This document shows, piece after piece, positions 41,733 through 51,031 of a DNA stretch of 64,000 nucleotides. Position 1 is the stretch's first letter. Each line of letters starts with the position of its first letter. The notes under the pieces are model-generated. The model did not search any database, was not told where the DNA came from, and saw nothing but the letters and a program-made list of their open reading frames with translations. The DNA comes from Pseudomonas peli (GTDB taxonomy: Bacteria > Pseudomonadota > Gammaproteobacteria > Pseudomonadales > Pseudomonadaceae). The stretch covers positions 1-64,000 of the forward strand of contig NZ_FMTL01000001.1 in the NCBI RefSeq assembly GCF_900099645.1, read 5' to 3'. The position numbers were made by a program, and so were the translations under genes.

Positions 41733-42530
41733 CTACTGCTGTTGCACCCGAATCATCGGTGCAACCTCCACCTGCGCATGCATCTGCTCAATGCCGCCAC
41801 CCCGACGCATACCGCGTACCGGGCAGGCGTCCAAGTAGTCCAAGCCCACGGCCAGCTTCAGATGCCGCTCCGGTTTGGCCAGGCAATTGGTCACATCAAA
41901 GCTGTACCAGGCGCCGTCCAGCCAGGCTTCGGCCCAGGCGTGGCTGGCCAGGTGGTCTTCGCTGTCGGTAAACAGATAGCCCGACACATAGCGCGCCGGC
42001 ACGCCCAGGCTGCGTGCGCAGGCCAGGAAGGCATGCGCGTGGTCCTGACAAACGCCCTTGCCGCCAGCAAAGGCTTCAGCAGCGCTGGTTTCCACCGCCG
42101 TAGTGCCGGGCACATAGCGAATATGCGCATTGAGGGCGTGCATCAGGTCGATCAGGCCGCTGCGGTCCGGCCGGCTGCGGCTTTCTAGCTTGGCAAACTC
42201 GCGCAGGGCTTCGTCGGCCTCGGTCAGGCGGGTAAAGCGCAAAAACGGCAGCGCCGACTGGCTTTCGTGCTCGGCCTCGCGCGCTTCGTCGATTTCCACC
42301 TGACCACGCGCACCGATAACGATGGACTCATGCGGCTCGTCCAGGGTCAGCACATGCAGGATATTGCCGTAAGGATCAACCTGCGCACGCACCGGGCGCG
42401 GCAGGCTCAGCTGCCAGCTGAGCACCTGCTGACGCTCGCTGTCATGCGGGGTCATACGCAGGTACTGGATGCTGGTGCGCACCTGGTCTTCATAGTGATA
42501 GGTAGTGTCGTGGCTGATTGACAGTCTCAT
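41733..42530 (-). CDS. Transglutaminase-like cysteine protease-fold protein
   Basis: 265 residues. The N-terminal beta domain (LSISHDTTYHYEDQVRTSIQYLRMTP) and the catalytic triad are visible: Cys in GKGVCQDHAHAFLA, His in ASHAWAEAWLDG, Asp in FDVTNCL. The short family with DUF403/DUF404 neighbours is widespread and is thought to act in peptide amide chemistry, though no substrate is settled. It overlaps the upstream alpha-E gene by four bases. Confidence 0.92.
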   Translation of the reverse strand: MRLSISHDTTYHYEDQVRTSIQYLRMTPHDSERQQVLSWQLSLPRPVRAQVDPYGNILHVLTLDEPHESIVIGARGQVEIDEAREAEHESQSALPFLRFTRLTEADEALREFAKLESRSRPDRSGLIDLMHALNAHIRYVPGTTAVETSAAEAFAGGKGVCQDHAHAFLACARSLGVPARYVSGYLFTDSEDHLASHAWAEAWLDGAWYSFDVTNCLAKPERHLKLAVGLDYLDACPVRGMRRGGGIEQMHAQVEVAPMIRVQQQ

Positions 42531-43477
42531 GCGACCTCCAGGTAGGAGCTTTGGATGGCTTGGCCCAACTGGCGAACCAGCAGGATGAAATCGGTGAGCC
42601 AGGCGTGCAGGCCCTCGTCGAGTACTTCTTCGATGCTGGTGTAGCGCAGTCGCGCTTCCAGCTCGGCGGCCAGGCGCTGGGCTGGGCGGCCGTTGTCACC
42701 GGGCAGGCTGGCGAGCATCAGGCTGAGTTCGTCCATGCAGGCGCGCAGCGAACGCGGCACGTCGGGGCGCAGCAGCAGTAATTCAGACACTTTGCGCGTG
42801 CCTGGCGAGCCCCGGTAAATCTCGGCAAAGGCTTCAAATGAGGACAGTGCACGCAGCAGTGCAGTCCACTGGTAGTAGCTGCGCGCCGGGCGGCCATCGA
42901 TTTCGTCGATGTCTTCGCCGAGCATTTCATAGCGGGCATCAAGCAGGCGCAGGGTGTTGTCGGCGCGCTCGATAAAGGTGCCCAGGCGAATAAAGCGGTA
43001 TGGATCGCCACGCATGATGGTGCCGAAGGTCGCGCCACGGAACAGGTGCGAGCGCTCCTTGACCCACTCGCAGAAGCGACTGATGCCATAGCGGCCCAGG
43101 CCCTGCTCGGCGATGCCGCGAATCTCCAGCCAGGTGGCGTTGATGTTTTCCCACATGTCGGCGGTGATCCGCCCGCGTACGGCGTGGGCATTGCTGCGCG
43201 CGGCCTGCAGGCAGCAGTAGATGCTCGCCGGGTTGCTCGCATCGAGGGCGAAGAAGTGCAGCATGCGCTCGGCATGCAGCGGGCCGTGGCGCTCCAGGTA
43301 ATCATCCAGGGTGCCGGTAATCAGCAGCGGCAGGGCCAGTTCTTCAAGGCCGTCACCACGTCCATCCTGCGGCATCAGCGACAGCGAATAACTGACATCG
43401 AGCATGCGCGCGAGGTTTTCCGCACGCTCCAGGTAGCGCGACATCCAGTAGAGATCAGAGGCAGTTCTTGAAAGCAT
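42527..43477 (-). CDS. Alpha-E domain protein (DUF403)
   Basis: 316 residues, all-helical. It starts MLSRTASDLYWMSRYLERAENLARMLDV, the family signature, and contains RITADMWENINATW and FIERADNTLRLLDARYEML. Always found with the ATP-grasp and transglutaminase partners that flank it here. It is the middle gene of the operon. Biochemical role unknown, probably a partner or regulator of the ATP-grasp enzyme. Confidence 0.93.
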   Translation of the reverse strand: MLSRTASDLYWMSRYLERAENLARMLDVSYSLSLMPQDGRGDGLEELALPLLITGTLDDYLERHGPLHAERMLHFFALDASNPASIYCCLQAARSNAHAVRGRITADMWENINATWLEIRGIAEQGLGRYGISRFCEWVKERSHLFRGATFGTIMRGDPYRFIRLGTFIERADNTLRLLDARYEMLGEDIDEIDGRPARSYYQWTALLRALSSFEAFAEIYRGSPGTRKVSELLLLRPDVPRSLRACMDELSLMLASLPGDNGRPAQRLAAELEARLRYTSIEEVLDEGLHAWLTDFILLVRQLGQAIQSSYLEVA

Positions 43478-43479
43478 GA

Positions 43480-44889
43480 TTAGTCCTCCACCACCCAGGT
43501 GTCTTTGGTACCGCCACCCTGGGACGAGTTGACCACCAGCGAGCCTTCGCGCAGCGCGACGCGGGTCAGGCCACCAGGGACGATGCGGGTTTCCTTGCCG
43601 GACAACACGAACGGCCGCAGGTCGATATGCCGAGGCGCAATGCCGCGCTCAACAAAGGTCGGGCAGGTCGATAGGCACAGGGTCGGTTGCGCGATATAGG
43701 CCTCGGGGCGGGCAATCAGGCGCGCGCGGAAGTCTTCGATTTCCGCCTTGGTGGCCGCCGGGCCGACCAACATGCCGTAGCCGCCGGAGCCCTGGGTTTC
43801 CTTGACCACCAGCTGTTCCAGGTTGGCCAGTACATGGGACAGCTCGGCCGGCTTGCGGCACTGGAAGGTCGGCACGTTCTTCAGGATCGGCTCTTCGCTG
43901 AGGTAGAAGCGAATCATGTCGTCGACATAGGGGTATATGGATTTGTCGTCCGCCACCCCGGTGCCAATGGCGTTGGCCAGCACCACATTGCCGCTGCGGT
44001 AGCAGGCCAGCAGGCCCGGCACACCGAGCATGGAGTCGGGATTGAAAGCCAGTGGATCGAGGAAGGCGTCGTCGAGGCGGCGGTAGACCACATCCACCTG
44101 CTTGGCCCCAGACGTGGTGCGCATAAACAACTTGTCGTCACGTACAAACAGGTCCGCACCCTCGACCAGCTCCACGCCCATTTCGCGAGCCAGGAAGGCG
44201 TGCTCGAAATAGGCGCTGTTGAAGCGCCCTGGCGTCAGCACCACCACATTGGGGTTATCCAGCGGGCTGGAGGACTTCAGCGTGTCGAGCAGCAGATTCG
44301 GGTAGTGATCGATTGGCGCCACGCGCTGCGCAGCAAACAGCTCGGGGAACAGGCGCATCATCATCTTGCGGTCTTCGAGCATGTAGCTGACGCCGCTGGG
44401 GGTGCGCAGGTTGTCTTCCAGCACGTAGTAGCTGCCGTCGCCATCGCGCACCAGATCAACCCCGGCGATATGGGCGTAAAGGTCGCGGTGCAGGTTGAGG
44501 CCCTGCATGGCGATCTGGTAGCCCTCGTTGGCCAGCACCTGCTCGGCAGGGATGATCCCGGCCTTGATGATGCGCTGGTCGTGGTAGAGGTCGGCGAGGA
44601 ACATGTTCAGCGCCTGCACACGCTGGATGCAGCCGCGCTCGACCATGCGCCATTCGCTGGCAGGGATACTGCGCGGGATGATGTCGAACGGGATCAACCG
44701 CTCGGTGCCCTGGTCGTCGCCGTACAGGGTGAAGGTGATACCGGCGCGGTGAAAGAGCAGGTCGGCTTCACGGCGGCGCTGGGCCAGCAGTTCATCCGGG
44801 GTATCCGCTAACCAGCGGGCAAAAGCTTGGTAGTGCGGGCGGACAGCGCCGCTCGCGTCGTACATCTCGTCATAAAAGGTGCGGGCCAT
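43480..44889 (-). CDS. Circularly permuted ATP-grasp protein (DUF404/407)
   Basis: 469 residues, first gene of the three-gene operon. It starts MARTFYDEMYDASGAVRPHY. ATP-grasp elements are visible: YVLEDNLRTPSGVSYMLEDR, VLTPGRFNSAYFEHAFLAREMG, and VVKETQGSGGYGMLVGPAA with the ATP-contacting Lys and Gly loop. The predicted activity is carboxylate-amine ligation, by family inference. The start was placed after a GGAGTACGGC box; the upstream extension is unsupported. Confidence 0.93.
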   Translation of the reverse strand: MARTFYDEMYDASGAVRPHYQAFARWLADTPDELLAQRRREADLLFHRAGITFTLYGDDQGTERLIPFDIIPRSIPASEWRMVERGCIQRVQALNMFLADLYHDQRIIKAGIIPAEQVLANEGYQIAMQGLNLHRDLYAHIAGVDLVRDGDGSYYVLEDNLRTPSGVSYMLEDRKMMMRLFPELFAAQRVAPIDHYPNLLLDTLKSSSPLDNPNVVVLTPGRFNSAYFEHAFLAREMGVELVEGADLFVRDDKLFMRTTSGAKQVDVVYRRLDDAFLDPLAFNPDSMLGVPGLLACYRSGNVVLANAIGTGVADDKSIYPYVDDMIRFYLSEEPILKNVPTFQCRKPAELSHVLANLEQLVVKETQGSGGYGMLVGPAATKAEIEDFRARLIARPEAYIAQPTLCLSTCPTFVERGIAPRHIDLRPFVLSGKETRIVPGGLTRVALREGSLVVNSSQGGGTKDTWVVED

Positions 44890-45060
44890 GCCGTACTCCT
44901 TGTCACCCGGACATGGAGACAGCTTTGCAAGGCTCGCGCCATACAATAAAAATGTTTTAAATCAGTAACTTGAGTATTTACGACACAAGCAACGCACCAA
45001 GCCAGGGCGCAATCGTGACCGCCGAGTTGCAGGGCGCGCCATTTTAAGGCGGCCAGTCCG

Positions 45061-45131
45061 TAGGGTGGATAACGCTCTTTTTATCCACCGCACGGTAACC
45101 ACTGGTGGATGGGAAAGCGTCATCCACCCTA
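45061..45131. repeat. Nested palindromic repeat (GGTGGAT type)
   Basis: Outer arms TAGGGTGGAT (45061-45070) and ATCCACCCTA (45122-45131) enclose inner arms ATCCACC (45083-45089) and GGTGGAT (45104-45110). This is an approximately 70-bp miniature hairpin element of the sort scattered in Pseudomonas intergenic DNA. It is close to the end of the amidotransferase gene. Confidence 0.7.
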
Positions 45132-45139
45132 GCCGAGCA

Positions 45140-45847
45140 TCAGAACCCGGCCAGTTGCAGCCAGTGGCGATAGAAGCCTTCTGCTACGTGGTTCAGTTCG
45201 GCAACTTTGGCGGGCAGTTGGTCGAGCATCTGCGCCCTGCTCTGCTGGCTGGGTTGGCTTTCATCCAGCAGGTGATGCCAGTCGCCGAGCCACTGGCGCA
45301 CCAGGGCTTCGTCCATTTCCGGGTGGCCTTGCAGGGCCAGGACTTTATCGCCCCAGGCAAACGCCTGGTTGCTGCACCAGGGGCTACTGAGCAAAGGCTG
45401 TGCGCCCTCGGGAATAGCAAAGCTATCGCCATGCCACTGGAAGATCGAGAACTGCTCAGGCACATGCTGTAACCAGGGGCTGGGCGCCGCCTGGTCCAGA
45501 CGGGTCAGCGGCTGCCAGCCACTTTCGGTGTAAGGCATGCGGCTGATGTCCGCGCCTAGCGCCTTGGCCAACAGCTGGCCGCCCAGGCAGTGGCCGATCA
45601 GCGGAATATCGCGGCGGATAAAGTGCTGCAACGCGGCGACCTCGGTGGCCAGCCAGGGCAGCTGATCATTGACGCTCATTGGTCCGCCCATGATGGCCAC
45701 GGCCTTGGGTCGGTCCAGATCAATGCCGTCCAGCTCACCGAGGTCAGCGCGTAACACGGTATAGGGGTGGCCAGCCTGCTGAAGCACCTTGCCCAGGTGG
45801 GCCGGCGGGCAGTAATCGATATGGGTAAGAATCAGGATGTCAGTCAT
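45140..45847 (-). CDS. Class I glutamine amidotransferase-like protein
   Basis: 235 residues, GATase1 fold. MTDILILTHIDYCPPAHLGKVL opens the protein, followed by AIMGGPMSVND, nucleophile Cys in LIGHCLGGQLLA and the His-Glu pair in LQGHPEM. Similar to GMP-synthase-like stand-alone amidotransferases. It is distinct from the paralogue at 32548. No partner gene adjacent. Confidence 0.88.
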   Translation of the reverse strand: MTDILILTHIDYCPPAHLGKVLQQAGHPYTVLRADLGELDGIDLDRPKAVAIMGGPMSVNDQLPWLATEVAALQHFIRRDIPLIGHCLGGQLLAKALGADISRMPYTESGWQPLTRLDQAAPSPWLQHVPEQFSIFQWHGDSFAIPEGAQPLLSSPWCSNQAFAWGDKVLALQGHPEMDEALVRQWLGDWHHLLDESQPSQQSRAQMLDQLPAKVAELNHVAEGFYRHWLQLAGF

Positions 45848-45958
45848 GCGCCAAGTCTGAAGCAAAGCATGGGCTGGGGTCGAGGGGCGATTGGCTGGGC
45901 GCGCGTAGGCGAGGTAGAAATGACACGGGCCAGCTTATGGCCGGCCCGTGTGCAGACT

Positions 45959-46294
45959 TCAGGGCTGCCTTACCTCCTGGGTAACACCCCACCCATCCAG
46001 TTTGCCGCCAAGCGGCGCCACGACTGACTCCAGGTCATGCTCGAAGTCGTCGATGCCGTGGTATGTCGCGAACATTACTTTACTGACTTGCAGGTGCCAG
46101 ACACCGTCATCACGCTCGGTCACCAGGGCGTGTAAAGACTCACCTCGAAATTTGCGGGTGGCCATGCGGGCCCGCTCCTCATCAGGGAAAAGGGCGTAGA
46201 ACTCGATGGGATGGAAGCTGGCAAAGTCGGAGCCACCCTCCTTCATCCGCCGTAAAACCCCGTTACTGACATCATCGTGCAAGGCTGTGCTCAT
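45959..46294 (-). CDS. RraB-family RNase E inhibitor-like protein
   Basis: 111 residues. The core 'EFYALFPDEERARMATRKFRGESLHA' and acidic 'HGIDDFEHDLESVVAPLGGKLDGWG' segments match the RraB/DUF1260 fold, which in E. coli binds RNase E and modulates RNA decay. An AGGAGGTCACTTC ribosome-binding site supports the start. Activity on this organism's RNase E is inferred only. Confidence 0.75.
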   Translation of the reverse strand: MSTALHDDVSNGVLRRMKEGGSDFASFHPIEFYALFPDEERARMATRKFRGESLHALVTERDDGVWHLQVSKVMFATYHGIDDFEHDLESVVAPLGGKLDGWGVTQEVRQP

Positions 46295-46609
46295 GAAGTG
46301 ACCTCCTCAGGCGATGGACAAATTTACAGGACGCTAAAGAACCAACTAGGTGTCGATACTGCAGTGCTACGACCTGGTAAACGCTTTCCCATTGCTACCG
46401 CCAGAGCCTCAGCGGTGTTGCGGCACCGATTGCAGTGCCGCCCGAGAATCAAGCGATGTGCTGCTTGATATGTCATAAGCCAGACCTGAAACCAGGGCTG
46501 GTCAACGCAGGCTTGTTCAGGGCGAACAAGTCAGAAGCGTTAGTTGCAGACTAGTCCCATCAACGCGCATTTGCCCAGCGAAAGTTGTTTCAACCATACA
46601 GCCAATCCA
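46295..46609. other. Intergenic region, no gene supported
   Basis: About 315 bases. One inverted repeat GCGGCAC / GTGCCGC (46420-46426, 46435-46441) is the only structure noted. It probably holds the upstream region of the RraB-like gene. Confidence 0.5.
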
Positions 46610-47371
46610 TCAGTCGCGACTAAGCCAGGCCATGATGCGCCGGGTCAGCCAGGCGGGCGTCAGCTGGCCGGACCAGTACAGCAGCTTGAATTGCCGGCTG
46701 ATCGGTCGGTGTACCGCACGGCTGCGAGTTTGCGCCAAAGCGGCCTGAGCCACGGCTTCAGCCTCAAGATTGACGCCCAGACGGCGCAAGACAGGGGCTT
46801 GAAAGCGCTGATTTTTAAGCATCGGCGTGCTGACAAACGGCGGCATCAGGTCACCGACGCGGATACCGTGCTTGGCCCACTCCAGGTCCAGCGCCTCGGT
46901 CAGCCCGCGCACGGCGAACTTGGAGGCCGAATAGCTGGCCAGATGCGGTACGCCATAGAGCCCGGAGGCCGAGCCCATATTGATCACCTGGGCGTCGGGC
47001 GTGGCTTTCAGATAAGGAAAGGCCGCGTGGGTCATATTTAGCAGCCCCTGCACGTTGATCTGCAGAATGCGCGCATGCTCGCTCAACTCGATGTCCTCGA
47101 AGTGCCCGCACCGCAGAATCCCCGCGCTGTTGAACAGCAGGCGCAACTGACCGCCATGCAGAGCGCAGAAGTCCGCCAGGGCGACCTTGACTGCCGCCGG
47201 GTCGGCCACATCCAGCTCGGCATGCCAGACGTTACCCAACTCACCGGCCAACTGAGTCAGCGCCTGGTGGTTGATATCCAGCAGCCCAACCTGCCAGCCG
47301 TGTTGATGAAACAACCTGGCGGTGGCGGCGCCGATCCCTGACGCGGCGCCGGTAATCAGAATATTGTTCAC
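46610..47371 (-). CDS. Short-chain dehydrogenase/reductase
   Basis: 253 residues, classical SDR. The NAD(P) motif is ITGAASGIGAATARLF, then NSAGILRCG (NNAG-like) and the catalytic Ser with YSASKFAVRG (Tyr-x3-Lys). The C-terminus is basic. Asp in GLLDIN suggests NAD(H) preference. Last gene of the monooxygenase-hydrolase-SDR operon; probably oxidises an alcohol or reduces a ketone in the same pathway. Confidence 0.92.
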   Translation of the reverse strand: MNNILITGAASGIGAATARLFHQHGWQVGLLDINHQALTQLAGELGNVWHAELDVADPAAVKVALADFCALHGGQLRLLFNSAGILRCGHFEDIELSEHARILQINVQGLLNMTHAAFPYLKATPDAQVINMGSASGLYGVPHLASYSASKFAVRGLTEALDLEWAKHGIRVGDLMPPFVSTPMLKNQRFQAPVLRRLGVNLEAEAVAQAALAQTRSRAVHRPISRQFKLLYWSGQLTPAWLTRRIMAWLSRD

Positions 47372-48301
47372 TCAGCAGCCCCGCTCACGCAGAAAACTCA
47401 CCACTTCAGCCAGGGCAAAATCGGCGGCCTTGAGCATGCCCGCGTGGGCCTGAAACACGTGCCACAGGTTCGGATAACGCTGCAGGCGCACATCCACACC
47501 CGCCGCCTGGGCCTTGTCGGCAAAACGCAGGCTGTCGTTACGCAAAATTTCGTCTTCACCAACCTGAATCAATACAGGGGCCAGGCCATGCAGATCGGCA
47601 AACTGCGGCGACAAGCCAGGGTCGTCGTGGGCCAAACCCGCCGGGCAATACAGCGCCAGGGCCTGTTCCACCCATTTGCGGTGAATCAACGGGTCACCGG
47701 CTGGCGGCTCGTGCAGCTGCGTACCGGTAAAGTCAGTGACCGGAGAGAAGCACACCAACGCGGCCGGTTGCGGCAGATCCAGATCACGCAAACGCAAACT
47801 GGTAATCAACGCCAAGTTGCCACCGGCCGAGTCGCCGCCAATCACGATCTGCTCGGGCGTGTAACCCAGCGTCAGCAGCTCCTGAAACGCGGCCAACGCA
47901 TCGTCACGGGCGGCTGGGTATTGATGCTCAGGTGCCAGACGGTAATCCAGCGCGCACACATCCATCTGTCCGCGTTTGGCCAGGGTCGAGCAGATCGTGC
48001 GGTGGGTGTTCGGCCCGCCAATCAGATAAGCCCCGCCATGCAGGTACAGCAGCACCGTGCCGCGACCACTCTGTGGTTTATGCCACTCACAGGATCGCCC
48101 GCCCAAGGTGCCGGCGCTACGGGTAACGCCACTCGGCGCCGGGCTGGCGGCTGTCAGCAGACGCAGCACCGCGCGCTGCCCGGCAATCGGCATGGGTGGG
48201 CGTACCAGACCACGGAACAGCAGGCGCAGGCTGGTACGCAAAACGCTGCGCAGAAGTGCCTGATCGGCCGCCGGCGCGGTGAATTCAACGGGTGCATTCA
48301 T
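47372..48301 (-). CDS. Alpha/beta hydrolase, hormone-sensitive-lipase family
   Basis: 309 residues. Features are the oxyanion-hole HGGAYLIGG, nucleophile Ser in GGDSAGGNLA, acid Asp in QVGEDEILRNDS and catalytic His in NLWHVFQ. This is the bacterial HSL/type IV esterase family. Preferred start at 48301 (MNAPVEF); ATG 48307 and TTG 48310 are alternatives. All overlap the upstream monooxygenase end by about 20 bases. It may hydrolyse the ester made by the adjacent Baeyer-Villiger-type enzyme. Confidence 0.92.
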   Translation of the reverse strand: MNAPVEFTAPAADQALLRSVLRTSLRLLFRGLVRPPMPIAGQRAVLRLLTAASPAPSGVTRSAGTLGGRSCEWHKPQSGRGTVLLYLHGGAYLIGGPNTHRTICSTLAKRGQMDVCALDYRLAPEHQYPAARDDALAAFQELLTLGYTPEQIVIGGDSAGGNLALITSLRLRDLDLPQPAALVCFSPVTDFTGTQLHEPPAGDPLIHRKWVEQALALYCPAGLAHDDPGLSPQFADLHGLAPVLIQVGEDEILRNDSLRFADKAQAAGVDVRLQRYPNLWHVFQAHAGMLKAADFALAEVVSFLRERGC

Positions 48302-49760
48302 AGTCATCAAGCTCCGGTGCGCGGGTCTGCTGGCGGTAAGTGAAGGTATAGCCCGGCCAGTTATTGGTGCTTTTGCCGGAGGCGGTTTTGTACCAGCTTG
48401 AGCAGCCCTGCTCCCATATCGTTCGATGTGAGCTGGCCTGAATCTGCTGGTTGTAGCGCTGCTGTACTGCGGCTTTTACGTCGACATAACGGGCGCCTTG
48501 CTGGCGCAGTAAATCGATGCAGCCGAGCACGTAGCGGAACTGACTTTCGAGCATATAAATGATCGAGTTATGCCCCAGGTTGGTATTCGGCCCGTAAAGA
48601 ATAAACAGGTTGGGAAAACCGCTGACGCTGATGCCCTTGTACGCCTCGGCTCCGTCGCGCCAGGCCTGGTTCAGCTCCTGCCCGCCGAGGCCGCGAATTT
48701 GCATCGGCGCGAGAAAATCCGTGGCAGCAAAGCCGGTGCCGTAGATCAGTACATCGCACGAGTGCTCGCGGCCATCGGCGGTGATGATGGCGCGCTCGCC
48801 GACGCGGCTGATCGCCTCGCTGATCACCGCCACATTGGGCTGCGCCAGGGCCGGGAAGTAGTCATTGCTGATCAGGATGCGCTTGCAGCCCATGGGGTAA
48901 TTCGGCTGCAGCTGGGTGCGCAGCTGCGGATCACTGATGTGCTGATTAAGGTGCCGTTCGAAGCTGAAGCGAAACAGCTTCATCAGCCACGGCATGCTGA
49001 TAAACGCTAGGCCGCGAACCTCGTGTTGCAGGTACTTGAGGCCACGGTCGATGCGTTGCAGCCAGGGCAGCCGGCGCATTACCGCTAGCTCCCACGGCCG
49101 ATAGGCGCGGTCCGGCTTGGCTAGCACATAGGCCGGCGAGCGTTGAAACAGCTGCAGTTGCGCGACCTTAGGCTGGATTTGCGGAACAAACTGGATCGCC
49201 GAGGCGCCGGTGCCGATCACCGCCACGCGCTTGCCGGTCAGGTCCAGGTCATGCCGCCAGCGCGCCGAGTGAAAGGCCTCCCCGGCGAACTGCTCAATTC
49301 CCGGCAACGCTGGATAGGCCGGCTGATTGAGCTGGCCGCAGGCGCTGATCAGTACCTCGGCGCAGAGTTCTTCGCCAGTGCTCAGGGTTACCCGCCACAG
49401 CGCTGCGGCCGCATCGAAAGCGGCAGACGCCACTTCGGCATTGCAGCGAATACGCGGCCGCAACTGATACTTGGCCACGCACTGCAGCATGTAGCCATGG
49501 ATTTCCGCCTGGGGCGCGAATTTGCGGCTCCAGTCGGTTTTCGGCTCGAAGGAAAACGAATACAGGTGCGACGGCACATCGCAGGCCGCCCCCGGGTAGC
49601 TGTTGTCACGCCAGGTGCCGCCGACTTCTGCGGCCTTCTCGAGGATCAGAAAATCTTCGATCCCGGCCTTCTGTAACTGGATGGCCATGCCCAGGCCGCC
49701 AAAGCCGCTGCCGATAATCAGCACGCGCAACGGGTCCTGGTTCTGGGAAGTGTTGTGCAT
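48285..49760 (-). CDS. Flavin-containing monooxygenase (Baeyer-Villiger type)
   Basis: 491 residues. N-terminal FAD site GSGFGGLGMAIQLQKAG, the BVMO fingerprint FAGEAFHSARW (FxGxxxHxxxW) and a second Rossmann GTGASAIQFVPQI for NADPH. The FATDF motif follows near the C-terminal third. Likely inserts oxygen into a ketone, or hydroxylates alkanes or terpenoids (AlmA-like proteins share this fold). First gene of the operon, divergent from the AraC regulator. Confidence 0.92.
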   Translation of the reverse strand: MHNTSQNQDPLRVLIIGSGFGGLGMAIQLQKAGIEDFLILEKAAEVGGTWRDNSYPGAACDVPSHLYSFSFEPKTDWSRKFAPQAEIHGYMLQCVAKYQLRPRIRCNAEVASAAFDAAAALWRVTLSTGEELCAEVLISACGQLNQPAYPALPGIEQFAGEAFHSARWRHDLDLTGKRVAVIGTGASAIQFVPQIQPKVAQLQLFQRSPAYVLAKPDRAYRPWELAVMRRLPWLQRIDRGLKYLQHEVRGLAFISMPWLMKLFRFSFERHLNQHISDPQLRTQLQPNYPMGCKRILISNDYFPALAQPNVAVISEAISRVGERAIITADGREHSCDVLIYGTGFAATDFLAPMQIRGLGGQELNQAWRDGAEAYKGISVSGFPNLFILYGPNTNLGHNSIIYMLESQFRYVLGCIDLLRQQGARYVDVKAAVQQRYNQQIQASSHRTIWEQGCSSWYKTASGKSTNNWPGYTFTYRQQTRAPELDDYECTR

Positions 49761-49879
49761 TGTTATATCCCCAACCGCAAACAGTGCGGATACCAAGATG
49801 CTACTTGCACGGCACGTGAGAGGTTATGGCATAGTCGGCCAATCGGTTGTGACTTTCGGACAAATCAGCGGATAACTGC

Positions 49880-50902
49880 ATGTCGGCCATTCCCTACAGC
49901 CTGCCACGACGAAGCATCACCAGTGTGCAACTGCTAACCCAGCTAGGCCTCGACCATGGTTTGAGTGTCGAACACTGCCTGCGCGACACCGGACTCAGCC
50001 CCCTGCAACTGGCCGAGCTGCACAGTGAAATCGAAGGTGCGCAGGAGCTGCAGCTGATCCGCAACTTGATCGAGGCGCTGCCCGGCCAGGATGACCTTGG
50101 CCTGCAAGCCGGCCTGCGTTATCAACTGACCACCTATGGCATCTGGGGTTACGCCCTGCTCAGCAGTCAGAGCTTCCGCCAGGCTGCCGACCTCGGCCTG
50201 CGCTACTTGGACCTGACCTTTGCCTTTAATCGCATCAGCTTGCGTGAAGACGCCGACCAGGCGCATCTGGAGCTGGACGGCAGCCATTTGCCGGATCAGG
50301 TGCGCGACTTCCTCCTGCTGCGCGACACCGTGGCAGTGATGGTGATTCAGCGCGAACTGACCGGCAACCGCATGCCCCTGGATCGCGTGCAACTGAGCAT
50401 GCCGGCGCCGGCTGACACTGCACGCTTTATCGAGCAATTCGGCCTGCTGCCGGAGTTTGCCTGCGCAGAGAACCGCATCAGCTTTTCCCGTCACCTGCTT
50501 GATCTGCCACTGCCACGCGCCAATCCGCACAGCGCTCAGCTCTGCGAGCAGCAATGCCAGGCCCTGCTGGCCAAACGTCAGGTACGCAGCGGCCTGGCCG
50601 GGCAGATTCGTGATCGCCTGTTGAGTACACCGGGACGGCTGGCGGACATGGAAGTCATCGCCAGCGAACTGAACATCAGCAGCCGTACCCTGCGTCGCCG
50701 CCTGGAAGAGCAAGGCAGCAGCTTTCGCCAGTTGCAGGAAGAAGTGCGCCAGGCCCTGGCCGAAGAACTGCTGGCCATCGCCAGCCTGAGCCAGGAGGAG
50801 ATTGCCGAACGCCTGGGCTACAGCGAGGTGTCGAATTTCCTGCATGCCTTCAAACGCTGGAAAGGCCTCACGCCTGGGCAGTATCGTCAAACGCTGGCCT
50901 GA
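49880..50902 (+). CDS. AraC-family regulator with arabinose-binding-type N-terminal domain
   Basis: 340 residues. The N-terminal 200 residues are of the PF12625 (Arabinose_bd) type found in pseudomonad AraC regulators. The C-terminal two helix-turn-helix motifs lie in LADMEVIASELNISSRTLRRRLEEQG and SQEEIAERLGYSEVSNFLHAFKRWKGLTPGQYR. It is divergent from the monooxygenase operon with 119 bases between, and is very likely its activator. Confidence 0.92.
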   Translation: MSAIPYSLPRRSITSVQLLTQLGLDHGLSVEHCLRDTGLSPLQLAELHSEIEGAQELQLIRNLIEALPGQDDLGLQAGLRYQLTTYGIWGYALLSSQSFRQAADLGLRYLDLTFAFNRISLREDADQAHLELDGSHLPDQVRDFLLLRDTVAVMVIQRELTGNRMPLDRVQLSMPAPADTARFIEQFGLLPEFACAENRISFSRHLLDLPLPRANPHSAQLCEQQCQALLAKRQVRSGLAGQIRDRLLSTPGRLADMEVIASELNISSRTLRRRLEEQGSSFRQLQEEVRQALAEELLAIASLSQEEIAERLGYSEVSNFLHAFKRWKGLTPGQYRQTLA

Positions 50903-51031
50903 AAATACGACTGACAAGTCGTCGGTGCAGATGGCACTTTGCTATTTCATCCGCCAAATTGGCACTTTCCACCCTAAAGCCGGCGGCCATTTGCGCCGAT
51001 ACTGCTGAACAACCTACTGACTGGAGTTTTC

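Noticed and set aside
43687..44811. 374-codon plus-strand frame opposite the ATP-grasp gene
   Set aside because: Low-complexity antisense product; the ATP-grasp reading has all expected motifs.
46420..46441. GCGGCAC/GTGCCGC inverted repeat as terminator or operator
   Set aside because: No T run, not near a gene end or start at meaningful distance; probably chance in GC-rich DNA.
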